From the NCBI RefSeq assembly GCF_000832015.1, contig NZ_JXCJ01000001.1, forward strand, positions 3,991,821-4,052,094: 60,274 bases of DNA, given 5' to 3'. The translations under genes and the position numbers were made by a program. Source of the stretch: Gilvimarinus agarilyticus. Lineage in GTDB: Bacteria; Pseudomonadota; Gammaproteobacteria; Pseudomonadales; Cellvibrionaceae. Shown here in pieces: positions 32,140 to 41,517 of the stretch. The notes under the pieces were generated by a model, which worked only from the letters and a program-made list of their open reading frames with translations, did not search any database and was not told where the DNA came from. Position 1 is the first letter of the stretch. Each line of letters opens with the position of its first letter.

Positions 32140-32727
32140 ATGACCCGCGACTACGCCCGCAAAAAGCGCCCAGCCCCTAAGCGACAGCAACCGCGCAGCC
32201 AGATTCCCTGGTGGGTATGGCTGTTTATTGGCTCCATGCTTGGCGCCTTTATTATGTTTTTGGTGTATCTGTGGGGTATTTCACCCGGCCAAAGCGCATC
32301 TCAGCCTGCCACAAGAACGCACCTAGCCCCTGAGCCACAAACAAGCCCGGCGCCGGAGCCCGAGACAGAAGCGCCTCTGCCGAAGCCCCGCTTTGATTTT
32401 TATAAACTGCTGCAGGAAGAGGAGGTGATCGTACCGGCCACCGAGCCCACCCGCAGTAGCGACGACACCCCACCGGCGACACCGGTGGAGTATTTACTGC
32501 AAGTTGGCTCATTTCGCAGCCCGGATGACGCTGATAAACTGCGCGCCCAACTGATCTTGCTCAACCTGGACGCCCGTACCGAAAGCGTCACCATTAACAA
32601 TGGCGAGCGCTGGCACCGGGTTGTCGTAGGCCCGTTCGACAATCAAAGCCGTTTAGCCAAAGCGCGCTCAACACTGGTATCCAACCAATACAACGCCTTG
32701 GTTCTAAAGCGTAAGCCCGGCAACTAG
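32140..32727 (+). CDS. FtsN-like SPOR domain membrane protein
   Basis: A 195-residue bitopic inner-membrane protein. The N-terminus is strongly basic (ARKKRPAPKRQQPR), followed by one membrane helix (about 25 to 47, VWLFIGSMLGAFIMFLVYLW), a Pro/Ala/Glu-rich periplasmic linker and a C-terminal SPOR domain (VEYLLQVGSFRSPDDADKL ... WHRVVVGPFDNQSRLAKA). This is the layout of FtsN, which triggers septal peptidoglycan synthesis; E. coli FtsN is longer (319 residues). The ATG at 32140 fits; a TTG 24 codons upstream is rejected. It is followed by hslV, the same neighbourhood as the SPOR gene next to hslVU in Pseudomonas and ftsN next to hslVU in E. coli. Confidence 0.88.
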   Translation: MTRDYARKKRPAPKRQQPRSQIPWWVWLFIGSMLGAFIMFLVYLWGISPGQSASQPATRTHLAPEPQTSPAPEPETEAPLPKPRFDFYKLLQEEEVIVPATEPTRSSDDTPPATPVEYLLQVGSFRSPDDADKLRAQLILLNLDARTESVTINNGERWHRVVVGPFDNQSRLAKARSTLVSNQYNALVLKRKPGN

Positions 32728-32836
32728 CACGCACCCGTCACGCGCTTGAAATCATCGGGTGCGCCCCCATCTATTCAGTTCAAAGTCACCGGCACCCACG
32801 CCGGTGGCATCAGTTTTATTGCACAAAGGACTTTCC

Positions 32837-33376
32837 GTGGAACAGTACCGAGGCACCACCATACTCTCCGTACGCCGTGGCAACACCGTAGTTATCGGTG
32901 GCGACGGCCAGGTATCACTGGGCAACACCATCATGAAGGGCAACGCCCGCAAAGTCAGGCGCCTATACAAAGACCAGGTGTTGGCCGGGTTCGCTGGCGG
33001 CACTGCCGATGCCTTTACGTTATTTGAGCGCTTTGAAGCCAAGTTAGAGGCCTACAATGGTCAGCTCACCCGCGCTGCAGTAGAGCTTGCCAAAGACTGG
33101 CGCACCGAGCGCTCGCTGCGCAAACTCGAGGCTCTATTAGCCGTTGCCGACAAAGAGGCCTCGCTGATCATCACCGGTAACGGCGACGTTATTCAGCCCG
33201 AGGACGACCTAATCGCCATAGGCTCTGGTGGTGCTTTTGCTCAGTCGGCCGCACGCGCGCTGCTGGATAACACCGAGCTAGACGCTGGCAGCATTGTCGA
33301 AAAGGGCCTGAGCATCGCCGGCGACATCTGCATTTACACCAATCACAACCAGACCATCGAAACACTGGATTACTAA
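32837..33376 (+). CDS. hslV: ATP-dependent protease subunit HslV
   Basis: HslV is the threonine protease of the HslVU (ClpQY) complex, forming a double hexamer capped by HslU. The start is GTG at 32837 with AAAGGA 6 bases upstream, giving 179 residues. The protein begins with the six-residue stretch (M)EQYRG ahead of TTILSVRRG, so the nucleophile Thr is residue 7 and should be exposed by removal of a short propeptide, whereas E. coli HslV has only the initiator Met. Family signatures [16 protein letters not shown] and [19 protein letters not shown] are intact. hslU follows 18 bases later. Confidence 0.97.
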   Translation: MEQYRGTTILSVRRGNTVVIGGDGQVSLGNTIMKGNARKVRRLYKDQVLAGFAGGTADAFTLFERFEAKLEAYNGQLTRAAVELAKDWRTERSLRKLEALLAVADKEASLIITGNGDVIQPEDDLIAIGSGGAFAQSAARALLDNTELDAGSIVEKGLSIAGDICIYTNHNQTIETLDY

Positions 33377-33394
33377 ACCGCGAGTACTATCGAT

Positions 33395-34711
33395 ATGTCT
33401 AGCATGACTCCCCGTGAAATTGTTCACGAGCTCGACCGCTTTATTGTCGGCCAGCACGACGCCAAGCGCTCTGTTGCCATCGCCCTGCGCAATCGCTGGC
33501 GCCGCATGCAGGTAGACGCCGACCTGCGCAGCGAAATCACGCCAAAAAATATATTGATGATTGGCCCTACCGGTGTGGGTAAAACCGAAATTGCCCGCCG
33601 TTTAGCCAAACTGGCCAATGCACCCTTTATTAAAGTCGAGGCCACAAAGTTTACCGAGGTAGGCTACGTGGGCCGCGACGTTGAATCGATCATCCGCGAC
33701 TTGCTTGAAAGCGCCATCAAAATGCAGCGCGAACAAGCCATGAAGCGCGTGGAGTTGCGTGCAGCCGAAGCCGCTGAAGATCGCGTTCTGGACGTATTGC
33801 TACCCAAAGCCCGTGGTGACGAAGAAACCGACAGCGGCCAAAACACCCGGCAGATCTTTCGCAAAAAATTGCGCGAAGGTGAATTGGACGAGCGCGAAAT
33901 CGAGATCGAAGTCTCCGCCACTCCAGTAGGCGTAGAGATTATGGCGCCCCCGGGTATGGAAGAGATGACCAGCCAGCTGCAAAATATGTTTTCATCCATG
34001 TCTAACGACAAAACCCAAACCAGTAAAATGACCGTCAAGCAGGCGCTAAAAACCTTGCAAGAGGAAGAAGCTGCCAAGCTGGTAAACAACGAAGATTTAA
34101 AAGCTCAGTCGATCGAGTCGGTCGAGCAAAACGGCATTGTGTTTATCGACGAAATCGACAAAGTAGCCAAGCGCGGCGAAAGCAGTGGCACCGATGTGTC
34201 GCGCGAAGGCGTGCAGCGCGACTTACTGCCGTTAATCGAGGGCTGCACCGTCAGCACCAAGCACGGCATGGTAAAAACCGATCATATTTTGTTTATCACC
34301 TCGGGCGCCTTTCACCTAAGTAAGCCTTCGGATTTAATTCCAGAGCTGCAGGGCCGCTTGCCGATCCGCGTCGAGCTGCAAGCGCTCACCCCCGATGACT
34401 TTGAGCGAATCCTCACCGAGCCTTCAGCGTCACTCACCGAGCAGCATCAGGCATTGTTAAATACCGAAGATGTTAAGATTGAATTTACCGCCGATGGTAT
34501 TCGGCGTATCGCCGAAATGGCTTACGACGTTAATGAGCGCACCGAAAACATCGGTGCACGCCGGTTGCACACGCTACTGGAGCGGCTACTCGAGAACATC
34601 TCGTTTGATGCCGGCAGCGGTGATTCCGAGGTGTCAATCGATGCTAAATACGTCGAGCAGCAGCTGGGCGAGTTGTCGCAAAACGAAGATCTCAGCCGTT
34701 ACATCCTTTAA
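33395..34711 (+). CDS. hslU: ATP-dependent protease ATPase subunit HslU
   Basis: HslU is the AAA+ unfoldase that feeds HslV. The 438-residue protein has Walker [10 protein letters not shown] near residue 57, the pore motif region [19 protein letters not shown], the family-specific I domain (about 105 to 240), Walker B FIDEIDK near 250 and the C-terminal activating tail ending LSRYIL that inserts into HslV. Length is close to E. coli HslU (443). The ATG is preceded by only a weak site, but the 18-base gap to hslV suggests coupling. Confidence 0.98.
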   Translation: MSSMTPREIVHELDRFIVGQHDAKRSVAIALRNRWRRMQVDADLRSEITPKNILMIGPTGVGKTEIARRLAKLANAPFIKVEATKFTEVGYVGRDVESIIRDLLESAIKMQREQAMKRVELRAAEAAEDRVLDVLLPKARGDEETDSGQNTRQIFRKKLREGELDEREIEIEVSATPVGVEIMAPPGMEEMTSQLQNMFSSMSNDKTQTSKMTVKQALKTLQEEEAAKLVNNEDLKAQSIESVEQNGIVFIDEIDKVAKRGESSGTDVSREGVQRDLLPLIEGCTVSTKHGMVKTDHILFITSGAFHLSKPSDLIPELQGRLPIRVELQALTPDDFERILTEPSASLTEQHQALLNTEDVKIEFTADGIRRIAEMAYDVNERTENIGARRLHTLLERLLENISFDAGSGDSEVSIDAKYVEQQLGELSQNEDLSRYIL

Positions 34712-34723
34712 AGGGTACTTAGC

Positions 34724-35101
34724 ATGAGAGCGCCCGAGCGTCTAACGCTGCACAGCAAAAGTGCCGAACTGGAAATCCAGTTCGGCACCGATCACTACCG
34801 CTTAAGCGCCGAGTTTTTGCGCGTTCACTCACCCAGCGCCGAGGTCAAAGGCCACGGCCCGGGGCAGGCGACGCTGCAAACCGGCAAGCAAGACGTTAAT
34901 ATTAAGCGCATCGAAGCCGTCGGCAATTACGCCGTAAAGCTCATATTTGACGACGGGCATGACACCGGGATTTATACTTGGGATCAGCTCTACGAGTTTG
35001 CTCAACACCAAGACCGCTACTGGAAAGATTATCTCGCGGCCCTGGAGGCGGCTGGCGCCAGCCGCATGCCCGCGGACGTGCAGGTCATTAAACTGCTCTA
35101 G
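34724..35101 (+). CDS. DUF971 (gamma-butyrobetaine hydroxylase-like N-terminal) protein
   Basis: A 125-residue protein consisting of one DUF971 domain: RLTLHSKSAELEIQFGTDHYRLSAEFLRVHSP opens it in a form typical of the family, and GNYAVKLIFDDGHDTGIYTWDQLYEF is the conserved centre. The family often sits beside hslVU in gammaproteobacteria; a link to Fe-S cluster handling has been suggested from the homologous domain in other proteins, but no function is settled. AAGGG lies upstream of the ATG, 12 bases after the hslU stop, so it belongs to the hslVU transcript. The stretch quoted here is split between residues 6 and 85. Confidence 0.85.
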   Translation: MRAPERLTLHSKSAELEIQFGTDHYRLSAEFLRVHSPSAEVKGHGPGQATLQTGKQDVNIKRIEAVGNYAVKLIFDDGHDTGIYTWDQLYEFAQHQDRYWKDYLAALEAAGASRMPADVQVIKLL

Positions 35102-35211
35102 CACCCCCCTGCAACAGGTTAAATACCGGCCTTAACCTGCCCATTGCGCTTTCGCGTTTTGACGCATTTATCGCTACAATGGCCGACTTTTTGCTCAACT
35201 GGCCCGTTATC

Positions 35212-35910
35212 ATGAAAACCGTCCCTGCGTTTCGCCCTCTGCGCTTTTTTTGGCTGCAATCCCTATTGTTACTAGGGTTGCTCGCCATTATTGCTTATTA
35301 CCTACAGCTGGATGACAGTCAAACTCAGGCTGCCGCTCAAGAGGGTAGCCTAATCGACCGCACCTCGGCACTGGGATACCTGATCTGTGCCGGCCTAATG
35401 CTTGTGTTGGGCGGAAGGGATTTACTTAAACACCACTACCCTTTGATGATAGGCGTCACCTTACTCGGCTTGCGTGAGCTGGATTTTGATAAGCGTTACT
35501 CTACGCTAGGGCTGTTCAAATCGGCCACCTTCCGCTCCCCTGATGTTTCTTTACTCGAAAAGGGCATCACGCTGGTAGTGGTGCTGCTGGTCGTCTGGCT
35601 GGCCATTGCGCTCATCGTCAAGTATTTGCGCCCCCTGCTCACCCGAGCGGTGCAGTTTAATATGGTGGCCATCAGTATCTGTTGTGCCGGAGGCCTTTTG
35701 GTGGTGGCGCGAACACTGGACGGCATCGCCCGTAAGTTGGGTGAATTTGGCGTTAATGTGACTGCACACACCGAGGTACACACCACTATCATCGAAGAGG
35801 TTTTTGAACTGGGAGCGCCCTACTCTTTGATTATCGCGCTGTTTTGTTATTTGCAGATCTATCGCCGCGACGCGTTTAAAGGTGCCGTAAAACAAAACGC
35901 CGAGGCCTAA
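35212..35910 (+). CDS. Unrecognised polytopic membrane protein
   Basis: I do not recognise this protein of about 232 residues. It has about five to six hydrophobic segments: residues 13 to 31, 55 to 70, 75 to 88 (short), 115 to 140, 147 to 165 and a last one near 205 to 220. Polar residues at membrane edges stand out: REL-DFDKRY near residue 90 and HTTIIEEVFELGAPYS near 190; such clusters of Asp, Glu and His can be functional. The ATG at 35212 is preferred because TACAAT at 35175-35180 could be a -10 element covering an in-frame ATG at 35179; neither ATG has a good ribosome site. It converges on hldE with a 46-base gap and no hairpin. Confidence 0.65.
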   Translation: MKTVPAFRPLRFFWLQSLLLLGLLAIIAYYLQLDDSQTQAAAQEGSLIDRTSALGYLICAGLMLVLGGRDLLKHHYPLMIGVTLLGLRELDFDKRYSTLGLFKSATFRSPDVSLLEKGITLVVVLLVVWLAIALIVKYLRPLLTRAVQFNMVAISICCAGGLLVVARTLDGIARKLGEFGVNVTAHTEVHTTIIEEVFELGAPYSLIIALFCYLQIYRRDAFKGAVKQNAEA

Positions 35911-35956
35911 AACCTTTATCGCCCCGGCTATTACCGCGATTCAAAGAACGAATACG

Positions 35957-37387
35957 TTAGCGCTGTTTGTTGGTAATGGTCTCGATAATCCCGGTGGTTG
36001 AGCAGTCATCGTAAAAGCGCAGTACCGCCACATCACCACCGTACTCTTTGACAATAGGCCAACCAACCACATCATCGGCCGTATAGTCGCCACCTTTCAC
36101 TAGCACGTCCGGACGCAACTGGCGCAGCAAATTCTCGGGGGTATCCTCGTTAAAACTCACCACCCAGTCCACCGCCTCCAGCCCCGCCAATACTGCCATG
36201 CGGCGATCTACCGGGTTAATGGGGCGCGAGGGGCCCTTTAAGCGTTGTACCGACTCATCAGAGTTAATCGCGACGACCAGGCGGTCACCCAAGGTGCGCG
36301 CCTGCTCCAGGTAACCGACGTGACCGGCGTGGATAATATCAAAGCAGCCATTCGTAAAAACGATTTTTTCACCTTGGGCGCGAGCTTCCGATAGCGCCAG
36401 CTGCAACTGCTCGGCACTGACCACACCGCGCTCCACGCCCTGCTCAGCGCCCACAGCACGGCGCAGCTCGGGCCCACTGATGGTCGCCGTACCCAGCTTG
36501 GCTACAACCAGGCCGGCCGCCAAGTTAGCAAGCCCGGTAGCCTCGGCCAATGAAAAGCCCGAGGCAATGGACGCGGCCAACACCGCAATCACCGTATCGC
36601 CGGCGCCGGTCACATCAAACACCTCACGCGCACGCGCTGGCAGGTGCAACTCGCTCTCGCCCGGGCGAAGCAAAGTCATACCCTGCTCGCCACGGGTCAC
36701 CAACAATGCCTGTAAATCCAGCTCGGCCATCAGCGCAGAAGCTTTTTCCACAAGTACACGCTCGGTGGGGCAAGCGCCAACGACGGCTTCGAGCTCGTGT
36801 AAATTGGGGGTTAACAGCGTAGCTCCACGGTAGCGACTAAAATCAGTGCCTTTTGGGTCGACCAGTACCGGCACCTGCTGTGCTCGTGCGAGACGAATTA
36901 ACGCTTGGCAATCCGCCAGAGTGCCTTTGGCGTAGTCAGATAACACCAGCGAGCCCACGCTGGGTAACATGGCCTCTGTTTTAACCGCGAGCTCAGCGGA
37001 GTCGGCGGCCGTAAAAGGTTGCTCAAAATCCATCCGCAATAATTGTTGATGACGACTCATCACCCGCAACTTAGTGATGGTAGGCTTGCTCTCTGCCACC
37101 TGAAAATCAGTCCGGATATTGGCCGCCTGTAATTGGCCGCGCAGAACATCGGCGGCCTCATCGGCGCCCACGACACTGATCAGTGAAGCCCCGGCACCAA
37201 GCGCCGCAAGGTTGAGCGCGACGTTGCCGGCCCCCCCGGCGCGATCATCCGTCTCATCGACGCGTACCACCGGCACCGGCGCCTCGGGGGAAATTCGCGA
37301 GGTGTCGCCGTGCCAGTAGCGGTCGAGCATAACGTCGCCAACAACCAAGATGTGTGCACGATCAAAACGCGCTGCGGGAAGCTGCAT
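35957..37387 (-). CDS. hldE: Bifunctional heptose kinase/adenylyltransferase HldE
   Basis: HldE makes ADP-heptose for the LPS inner core: it phosphorylates heptose 7-phosphate at C1, then, after dephosphorylation by GmhB, adds AMP. The 476-residue protein has a ribokinase-like domain (about 1 to 320; GGAGNVALNLAALG near 52 and the anion-hole motif DVTGAGDTV near 265) and a nucleotidyltransferase domain (about 340 to 476; FTNGCFDIIHAGHVGYL with the HxGH motif). The ATG at 37387 is well supported. It follows msbA by 41 bases and is the last gene of the LPS run. Confidence 0.97.
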   Translation of the reverse strand: MQLPAARFDRAHILVVGDVMLDRYWHGDTSRISPEAPVPVVRVDETDDRAGGAGNVALNLAALGAGASLISVVGADEAADVLRGQLQAANIRTDFQVAESKPTITKLRVMSRHQQLLRMDFEQPFTAADSAELAVKTEAMLPSVGSLVLSDYAKGTLADCQALIRLARAQQVPVLVDPKGTDFSRYRGATLLTPNLHELEAVVGACPTERVLVEKASALMAELDLQALLVTRGEQGMTLLRPGESELHLPARAREVFDVTGAGDTVIAVLAASIASGFSLAEATGLANLAAGLVVAKLGTATISGPELRRAVGAEQGVERGVVSAEQLQLALSEARAQGEKIVFTNGCFDIIHAGHVGYLEQARTLGDRLVVAINSDESVQRLKGPSRPINPVDRRMAVLAGLEAVDWVVSFNEDTPENLLRQLRPDVLVKGGDYTADDVVGWPIVKEYGGDVAVLRFYDDCSTTGIIETITNKQR

Positions 37388-37428
37388 AGTCTGAAGCCCT
37401 TTTCGCCAGACGAGTAATAAAAAGTTGC

Positions 37429-39204
37429 CTATCGCGGCGCCAATGCGCCATCGAGTGAGGCGCTGTGTAAGCGTGCATAATGACCGTTCATGGCCATTAA
37501 CTCTTGATGGGTACCCTGCTCGACAATCTCGCCCGAGTCCATCACCACAATTTTATCGGCCTGTTCGATGGTGGATAACCTATGGGCAATCACAAAGGTC
37601 GTGCGCCCTTTAGACACCGCTTCAAGCGCCTGCTGAATATAACGCTCGGATTCGTTATCCAGTGCCGAGGTTGCCTCATCCAACAACAAAATGGGGGCGT
37701 CTTTTAAAATGGCCCGGGCAATTGCCAAACGCTGGCGCTGACCGCCTGACAAACGAGTTCCGCCCTCACCGATGACCGTATCAAAGCCCTGCGGTAACTG
37801 CTCGATAAACTCCAACGCGTAAGCCAGCTCAGCGGCTTCGCGAATTTTGTCGGCGCCAATATCCTGCAGCGCACCATAGGCAATGTTATTGGCGACGGTA
37901 TCGTTAAACAACACCACGTTTTGCGTTACCAGAGAAATTTGTTCGCGCAAATTGGCCAGTTGATAGTCGCGAATGTTGACGCCATCCACCTCAAGTGCGC
38001 CGTCAAACTGATGATAAAAACGCGATAGCACACTCACCAGGGTAGATTTACCGCTGCCGGAGCGCCCCACCAGAGCGACCGTCTCGCCGGCCTTCACCTC
38101 TAATGACAGATTCTTTAACACGGTTGTGTTATCGTCATAAGCAAAATTTAAATTGCGAATTGAGACATGTCCGGTGACGCGATCAACACGATAACTACCA
38201 GGGTCTTCTTCGGTATCTTCGTCCAGCACCTGAAACACGCTGTCGGCGGCGGCAACACCTTTTTGGATTACCGGCACAATTTCGCTGAGCTGACGCATGG
38301 GTTTTAACACCATCCCCACGGCCATAAAATAAGCAATAAATGCACTCGCGTCGTTGATCTCGATATAACCCAACGCCACCCACAAAAGCGCCCCCATAGA
38401 TAGCGCCACCAGAGTTTGAATGAGTGGCGTATTGAGCGTGGTCGTTAACACAATTTTTATGTTCTGCAGGTAATTGCGCCAGCTGGCCTCGGCAAAACGG
38501 CGCTTTTCGTACGCTTCGCCACCAAAGCTGCGCATCACCCGGTAGCCGTTAATCATCTCCGAGCTAACTTGAGTAATCTCACCCATGCTGTGTTGCACCT
38601 TGGTGCTCAGGCGGCGCAGCCGTTTGCCGACAAACCCCACCAACGCCGCAATCAGCGGCACCACTGTCATCATTAATAGCGTCAGCGCCCAGTTTTTGTA
38701 AAACAAATACGCCAGTAGCGCAATCACCGTGGTGCCTTCGCGAATTAGCGTTTTTAAGGCTTCGGTCGAGGCCGTAGTGACATTATTAACATTAAAGGTG
38801 ATCACCGACATCAGCTGGCCCGAGTCATTGCGATCAAAGTACTCACCCGGCAAATACACCATGTGGCTAAACAACTGCACCCGCAGCGTATCGACAATGC
38901 GAAACGATACTTTGGCGATCAGGTAGTTGCCGACAAAGCCGCCCATGCCACGTACCACAATAATGCCCAGGATAATGGCTGAGGGTACCCACGCTGGGCC
39001 GCGCTCTTCGGCTTCGATAAAGGTCAGCAGGTAGTCAAGAAACTGCGCCATGGCCGGCTGCGCCGCCGAGTAAACGAGAAAGCCCAACACACTAAAAATA
39101 AACAGCGTCCGGTGCGGCTTAAGATAGGCCAAAAGCCTGAGGTACACCGTCAGCGAAGCCGTCTCCGATGCAGCATTGGGGTTATTGGTGTGTTTGCGAC
39201 TCAT
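37429..39204 (-). CDS. msbA: Lipid A export ATP-binding/permease protein MsbA
   Basis: MsbA flips lipid A-core across the inner membrane. The 591-residue half-transporter has a six-helix membrane domain (about 25 to 320) and an ATPase domain with Walker A GRSGSGKST near residue 387, signature LSGGQRQR near 487 and Walker B LLLDEATSALD. The N-terminus is hydrophilic for about 25 residues. Context supports MsbA and not a general drug exporter: hldE, a core glycosyltransferase, an O-antigen ligase and waaF are all on the same strand. The gap to the glycosyltransferase gene is 13 bases. Confidence 0.94.
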   Translation of the reverse strand: MSRKHTNNPNAASETASLTVYLRLLAYLKPHRTLFIFSVLGFLVYSAAQPAMAQFLDYLLTFIEAEERGPAWVPSAIILGIIVVRGMGGFVGNYLIAKVSFRIVDTLRVQLFSHMVYLPGEYFDRNDSGQLMSVITFNVNNVTTASTEALKTLIREGTTVIALLAYLFYKNWALTLLMMTVVPLIAALVGFVGKRLRRLSTKVQHSMGEITQVSSEMINGYRVMRSFGGEAYEKRRFAEASWRNYLQNIKIVLTTTLNTPLIQTLVALSMGALLWVALGYIEINDASAFIAYFMAVGMVLKPMRQLSEIVPVIQKGVAAADSVFQVLDEDTEEDPGSYRVDRVTGHVSIRNLNFAYDDNTTVLKNLSLEVKAGETVALVGRSGSGKSTLVSVLSRFYHQFDGALEVDGVNIRDYQLANLREQISLVTQNVVLFNDTVANNIAYGALQDIGADKIREAAELAYALEFIEQLPQGFDTVIGEGGTRLSGGQRQRLAIARAILKDAPILLLDEATSALDNESERYIQQALEAVSKGRTTFVIAHRLSTIEQADKIVVMDSGEIVEQGTHQELMAMNGHYARLHSASLDGALAPR

Positions 39205-39217
39205 AGGCCCTTCAGGT

Positions 39218-40009
39218 TCAGGGTGAATGGGGCTGGGAGCGGGAACGCACCCAAAGATCGGCGTATTTTACAAAAGTCGAGTGGGACATCACCACCGCGA
39301 TTAAAAAACCCTGACCGCCATCGAGGAACCCCCGGCGCAACAGGTACATCCGTACAAAACACGAGAATCCGTGACCGAACGCAGACCACAGCGAACAGGT
39401 GCGTCCGGCCTCGGCGCGGGCAATGGCCCACTGCTCTGCATACAGGGCCGACTTGTTCACTAAGTGACGTACGTTGTCATACACCAAGTGTAGCAAGTCA
39501 CCCGCCAGGCGATGCTCCGGTAAATTATCCCGGTTACACAAGCGCTCGTGCACTCGGGTATCGTCAAAGCCCGCAAGAGTACGCGGATACAGCCTGGGAA
39601 TCCAATCGGGGTACATGGCGGTGTGCCGCATATAGCGACCAAAACACCAGCTTAAGCGGTTTAGATAATAGATAGCGGAAGGGCCGGCAAGAGCGGCTTC
39701 AATGCTGGCACGCAGCTCAGGGGTGACACGCTCGTCGGCATCGATCATCAACACCCAATCACCGCGTGCCAACGCTTGCGCACGCTGGCGCTGTACACCA
39801 AAGCCCTGCCAATCCGTATTAACCGTCACCCGAGCGCCATATCGCTCGGCGATCGCAACCGTCGCATCGTCACTGCCAGAGTCCAGCACCACAATCTCGT
39901 CGGCAAAATCCAGGCTCGCCAAACAATCGGCCAACTTATCGGCTTCATTTTTGACGATAAGCACGGCCGATAAACGCACAGCTGCCGGCTTGTTGCTCTC
40001 ACCCAGCAC
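39218..40009 (-). CDS. Family 2 glycosyltransferase, WaaE/KdtX-like
   Basis: A 263-residue GT-A type glycosyltransferase. The nucleotide-sugar region LSAVLIVKNEADKLADCL lies at the N-terminus, EIVVLDSGSDDAT follows, and the metal-binding DxD reads DADER near residue 90. The whole pattern, including WCFGRYMRHTAMYPDW and the charged C-terminus, is that of the WaaE/KdtX family, which adds a beta-glucose to the first heptose of the LPS core. The start is uncertain: GTG at 40009, with GAGG 6 bases upstream and an 11-base overlap with the O-antigen ligase gene, is preferred; GTG at 40048 would give 276 residues. Confidence 0.88.
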   Translation of the reverse strand: MLGESNKPAAVRLSAVLIVKNEADKLADCLASLDFADEIVVLDSGSDDATVAIAERYGARVTVNTDWQGFGVQRQRAQALARGDWVLMIDADERVTPELRASIEAALAGPSAIYYLNRLSWCFGRYMRHTAMYPDWIPRLYPRTLAGFDDTRVHERLCNRDNLPEHRLAGDLLHLVYDNVRHLVNKSALYAEQWAIARAEAGRTCSLWSAFGHGFSCFVRMYLLRRGFLDGGQGFLIAVVMSHSTFVKYADLWVRSRSQPHSP

Positions 40010-41321
40010 GGTGAGCCTCGGGGGCCGGTTCAAGGGGCGCGACACCACTTCGTTTCACATAGGAGGCTACCGTGCGCCGCTCGGCAGCGCGCAAATACGC
40101 CCACAGCACCACCATGTAAAACAAGTACACAGTCACGCCGCTGTTATGGCGAAAAAACGCCTGAGTCAAGCCAAAGATAGCGATCGATGAGCACAGGATC
40201 ATTCCCGCGGCGGCGTAACAATCACCCGCACCACCGCGTATAAATTTTCGTGCAAACAGTGTAAACGGCACAGCATAAACCAGTAATAAAGCGAATAAAC
40301 CAATCAAACCGCGGCGCAAAAATACGTCCAGAGCATCACTATGCACATGGGTATAATGGCTAATAATCATCCGCGAGCGGTCGTCATCGATCAGTCCGGT
40401 GAGCTTCTGTCCGTAGGCCGACTCGCCCCACCCCAGCAACGGCTTTTGTACCGCCAGCTCGGTGCCGGCACTCCACATTTCGAGGCGCATTCCCACCGAG
40501 CTGTTCATACGCACGCCGTTAGAATAATCCTGGACGTCTTCCATCGCGCGATCAATACGAGCCTGAACTCCCGTTTGCGGTACCAGGTACATCACCGTTA
40601 GCCCCACCGCTAGCACCGCCAGGGCCAGCGCTAATGTGCGTCTCGGCAAATAGCGCCGATAGGACACATACAGCAACATCAGCATTACCGGCAGCGCCAA
40701 CCAGCCGCCCCTCGCACCGGAGACCAGCGAGGCAATCGCTCCGGCAACCGCCGCAAAACACAGCGCGACATACCAGTAGGTAGCGTTGCGCTGCTGGCGC
40801 GCCCAGCCAATACCCGTCAAGCACAGCACCCCCATCAGCAGCGATAAGTTGCCAAACTGGATGGGATTCATAAAGCCCCCTGCACGGTGCCGGTCTTCAA
40901 CCAACATCTGCCACAGAGCCAAGGAGCCACCGGCCAGCGTACCCACGACCAGCGCTCCCCACCAATACTCCTCTCGTGGAGGGTACGCCAACAAATACAA
41001 CAAAACCGGAATAATCAGCAGGAAGCGGCTCGGCTCCTCAAACGAGCTACCGGCCAGCTGATGGTAGGCACTGATAACCCCTGAGGCCGCGAAGTAAAAC
41101 AGCAATGTCGTAATCAGCAACCAGTCAGAGCGCTCAAGGCCCAGGCGCGGCCGCTTTATTAATAAGATGGGTAAACCGCACAGAAACAGCAAAGCCGGAG
41201 CGTAGGAATAACCAGAGGGAATCGCCAGACAAAGCGCAGCGGCCGCGGCAACAGAGTAAGAAGCATAACGACATAGCGGCGTAAAAGGCGCAACAAATTC
41301 AGCGGCGACTGTCGGTTTCAT
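39999..41321 (-). CDS. O-antigen ligase/polymerase family membrane protein
   Basis: A 440-residue polytopic membrane protein with about ten to twelve hydrophobic segments and a large periplasmic loop (about 260 to 330) that carries the Wzy_C/WaaL signature: EMWSAGTELAVQKPLLGWGE followed by a conserved HVHSDALDVFLRRG. WaaL transfers O-antigen from undecaprenyl diphosphate to lipid A-core; a Wzy polymerase has the same fold, so the exact reaction is not certain, though the neighbours (waaF, WaaE-like, msbA) favour ligase. The end overlaps the glycosyltransferase gene. A 195-base region upstream separates it from waaF. Confidence 0.85.
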   Translation of the reverse strand: MKPTVAAEFVAPFTPLCRYASYSVAAAAALCLAIPSGYSYAPALLFLCGLPILLIKRPRLGLERSDWLLITTLLFYFAASGVISAYHQLAGSSFEEPSRFLLIIPVLLYLLAYPPREEYWWGALVVGTLAGGSLALWQMLVEDRHRAGGFMNPIQFGNLSLLMGVLCLTGIGWARQQRNATYWYVALCFAAVAGAIASLVSGARGGWLALPVMLMLLYVSYRRYLPRRTLALALAVLAVGLTVMYLVPQTGVQARIDRAMEDVQDYSNGVRMNSSVGMRLEMWSAGTELAVQKPLLGWGESAYGQKLTGLIDDDRSRMIISHYTHVHSDALDVFLRRGLIGLFALLLVYAVPFTLFARKFIRGGAGDCYAAAGMILCSSIAIFGLTQAFFRHNSGVTVYLFYMVVLWAYLRAAERRTVASYVKRSGVAPLEPAPEAHRAG

Positions 41322-41391
41322 TAATTAATCTCACCTACACCTATGCAATGCTGCGTATTGTTGCACTCGATGCCATCAACAGCTTACAGAC

Positions 41392-41517
41392 TTATAACGC
41401 GAACGAGCGTCCACGCCACAACATGACAAAGCTATGACCAAACGCTGGCGTATTGAAGCACAAAACGCCCCAACCGGATAGCAACACCAGCTCAATCAGT
41501 GTGAAAAACTGTAACAT
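41392..41517 (-). CDS. Possible 41-residue hydrophobic small protein overlapping the waaF stop
   Basis: A 41-codon frame starts at an ATG that overlaps the waaF stop codon as TGATG (minus strand), the usual sign of translational coupling. The product opens MLQFFTLIELVLLSGWGVL, a possible membrane segment, and ends WRGRSFAL. There is no homology that I can name, and a frame of this size can arise by chance in 195 bases. It is listed as a low-confidence candidate between waaF and the O-antigen ligase gene. Confidence 0.2.
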   Translation of the reverse strand: MLQFFTLIELVLLSGWGVLCFNTPAFGHSFVMLWRGRSFAL

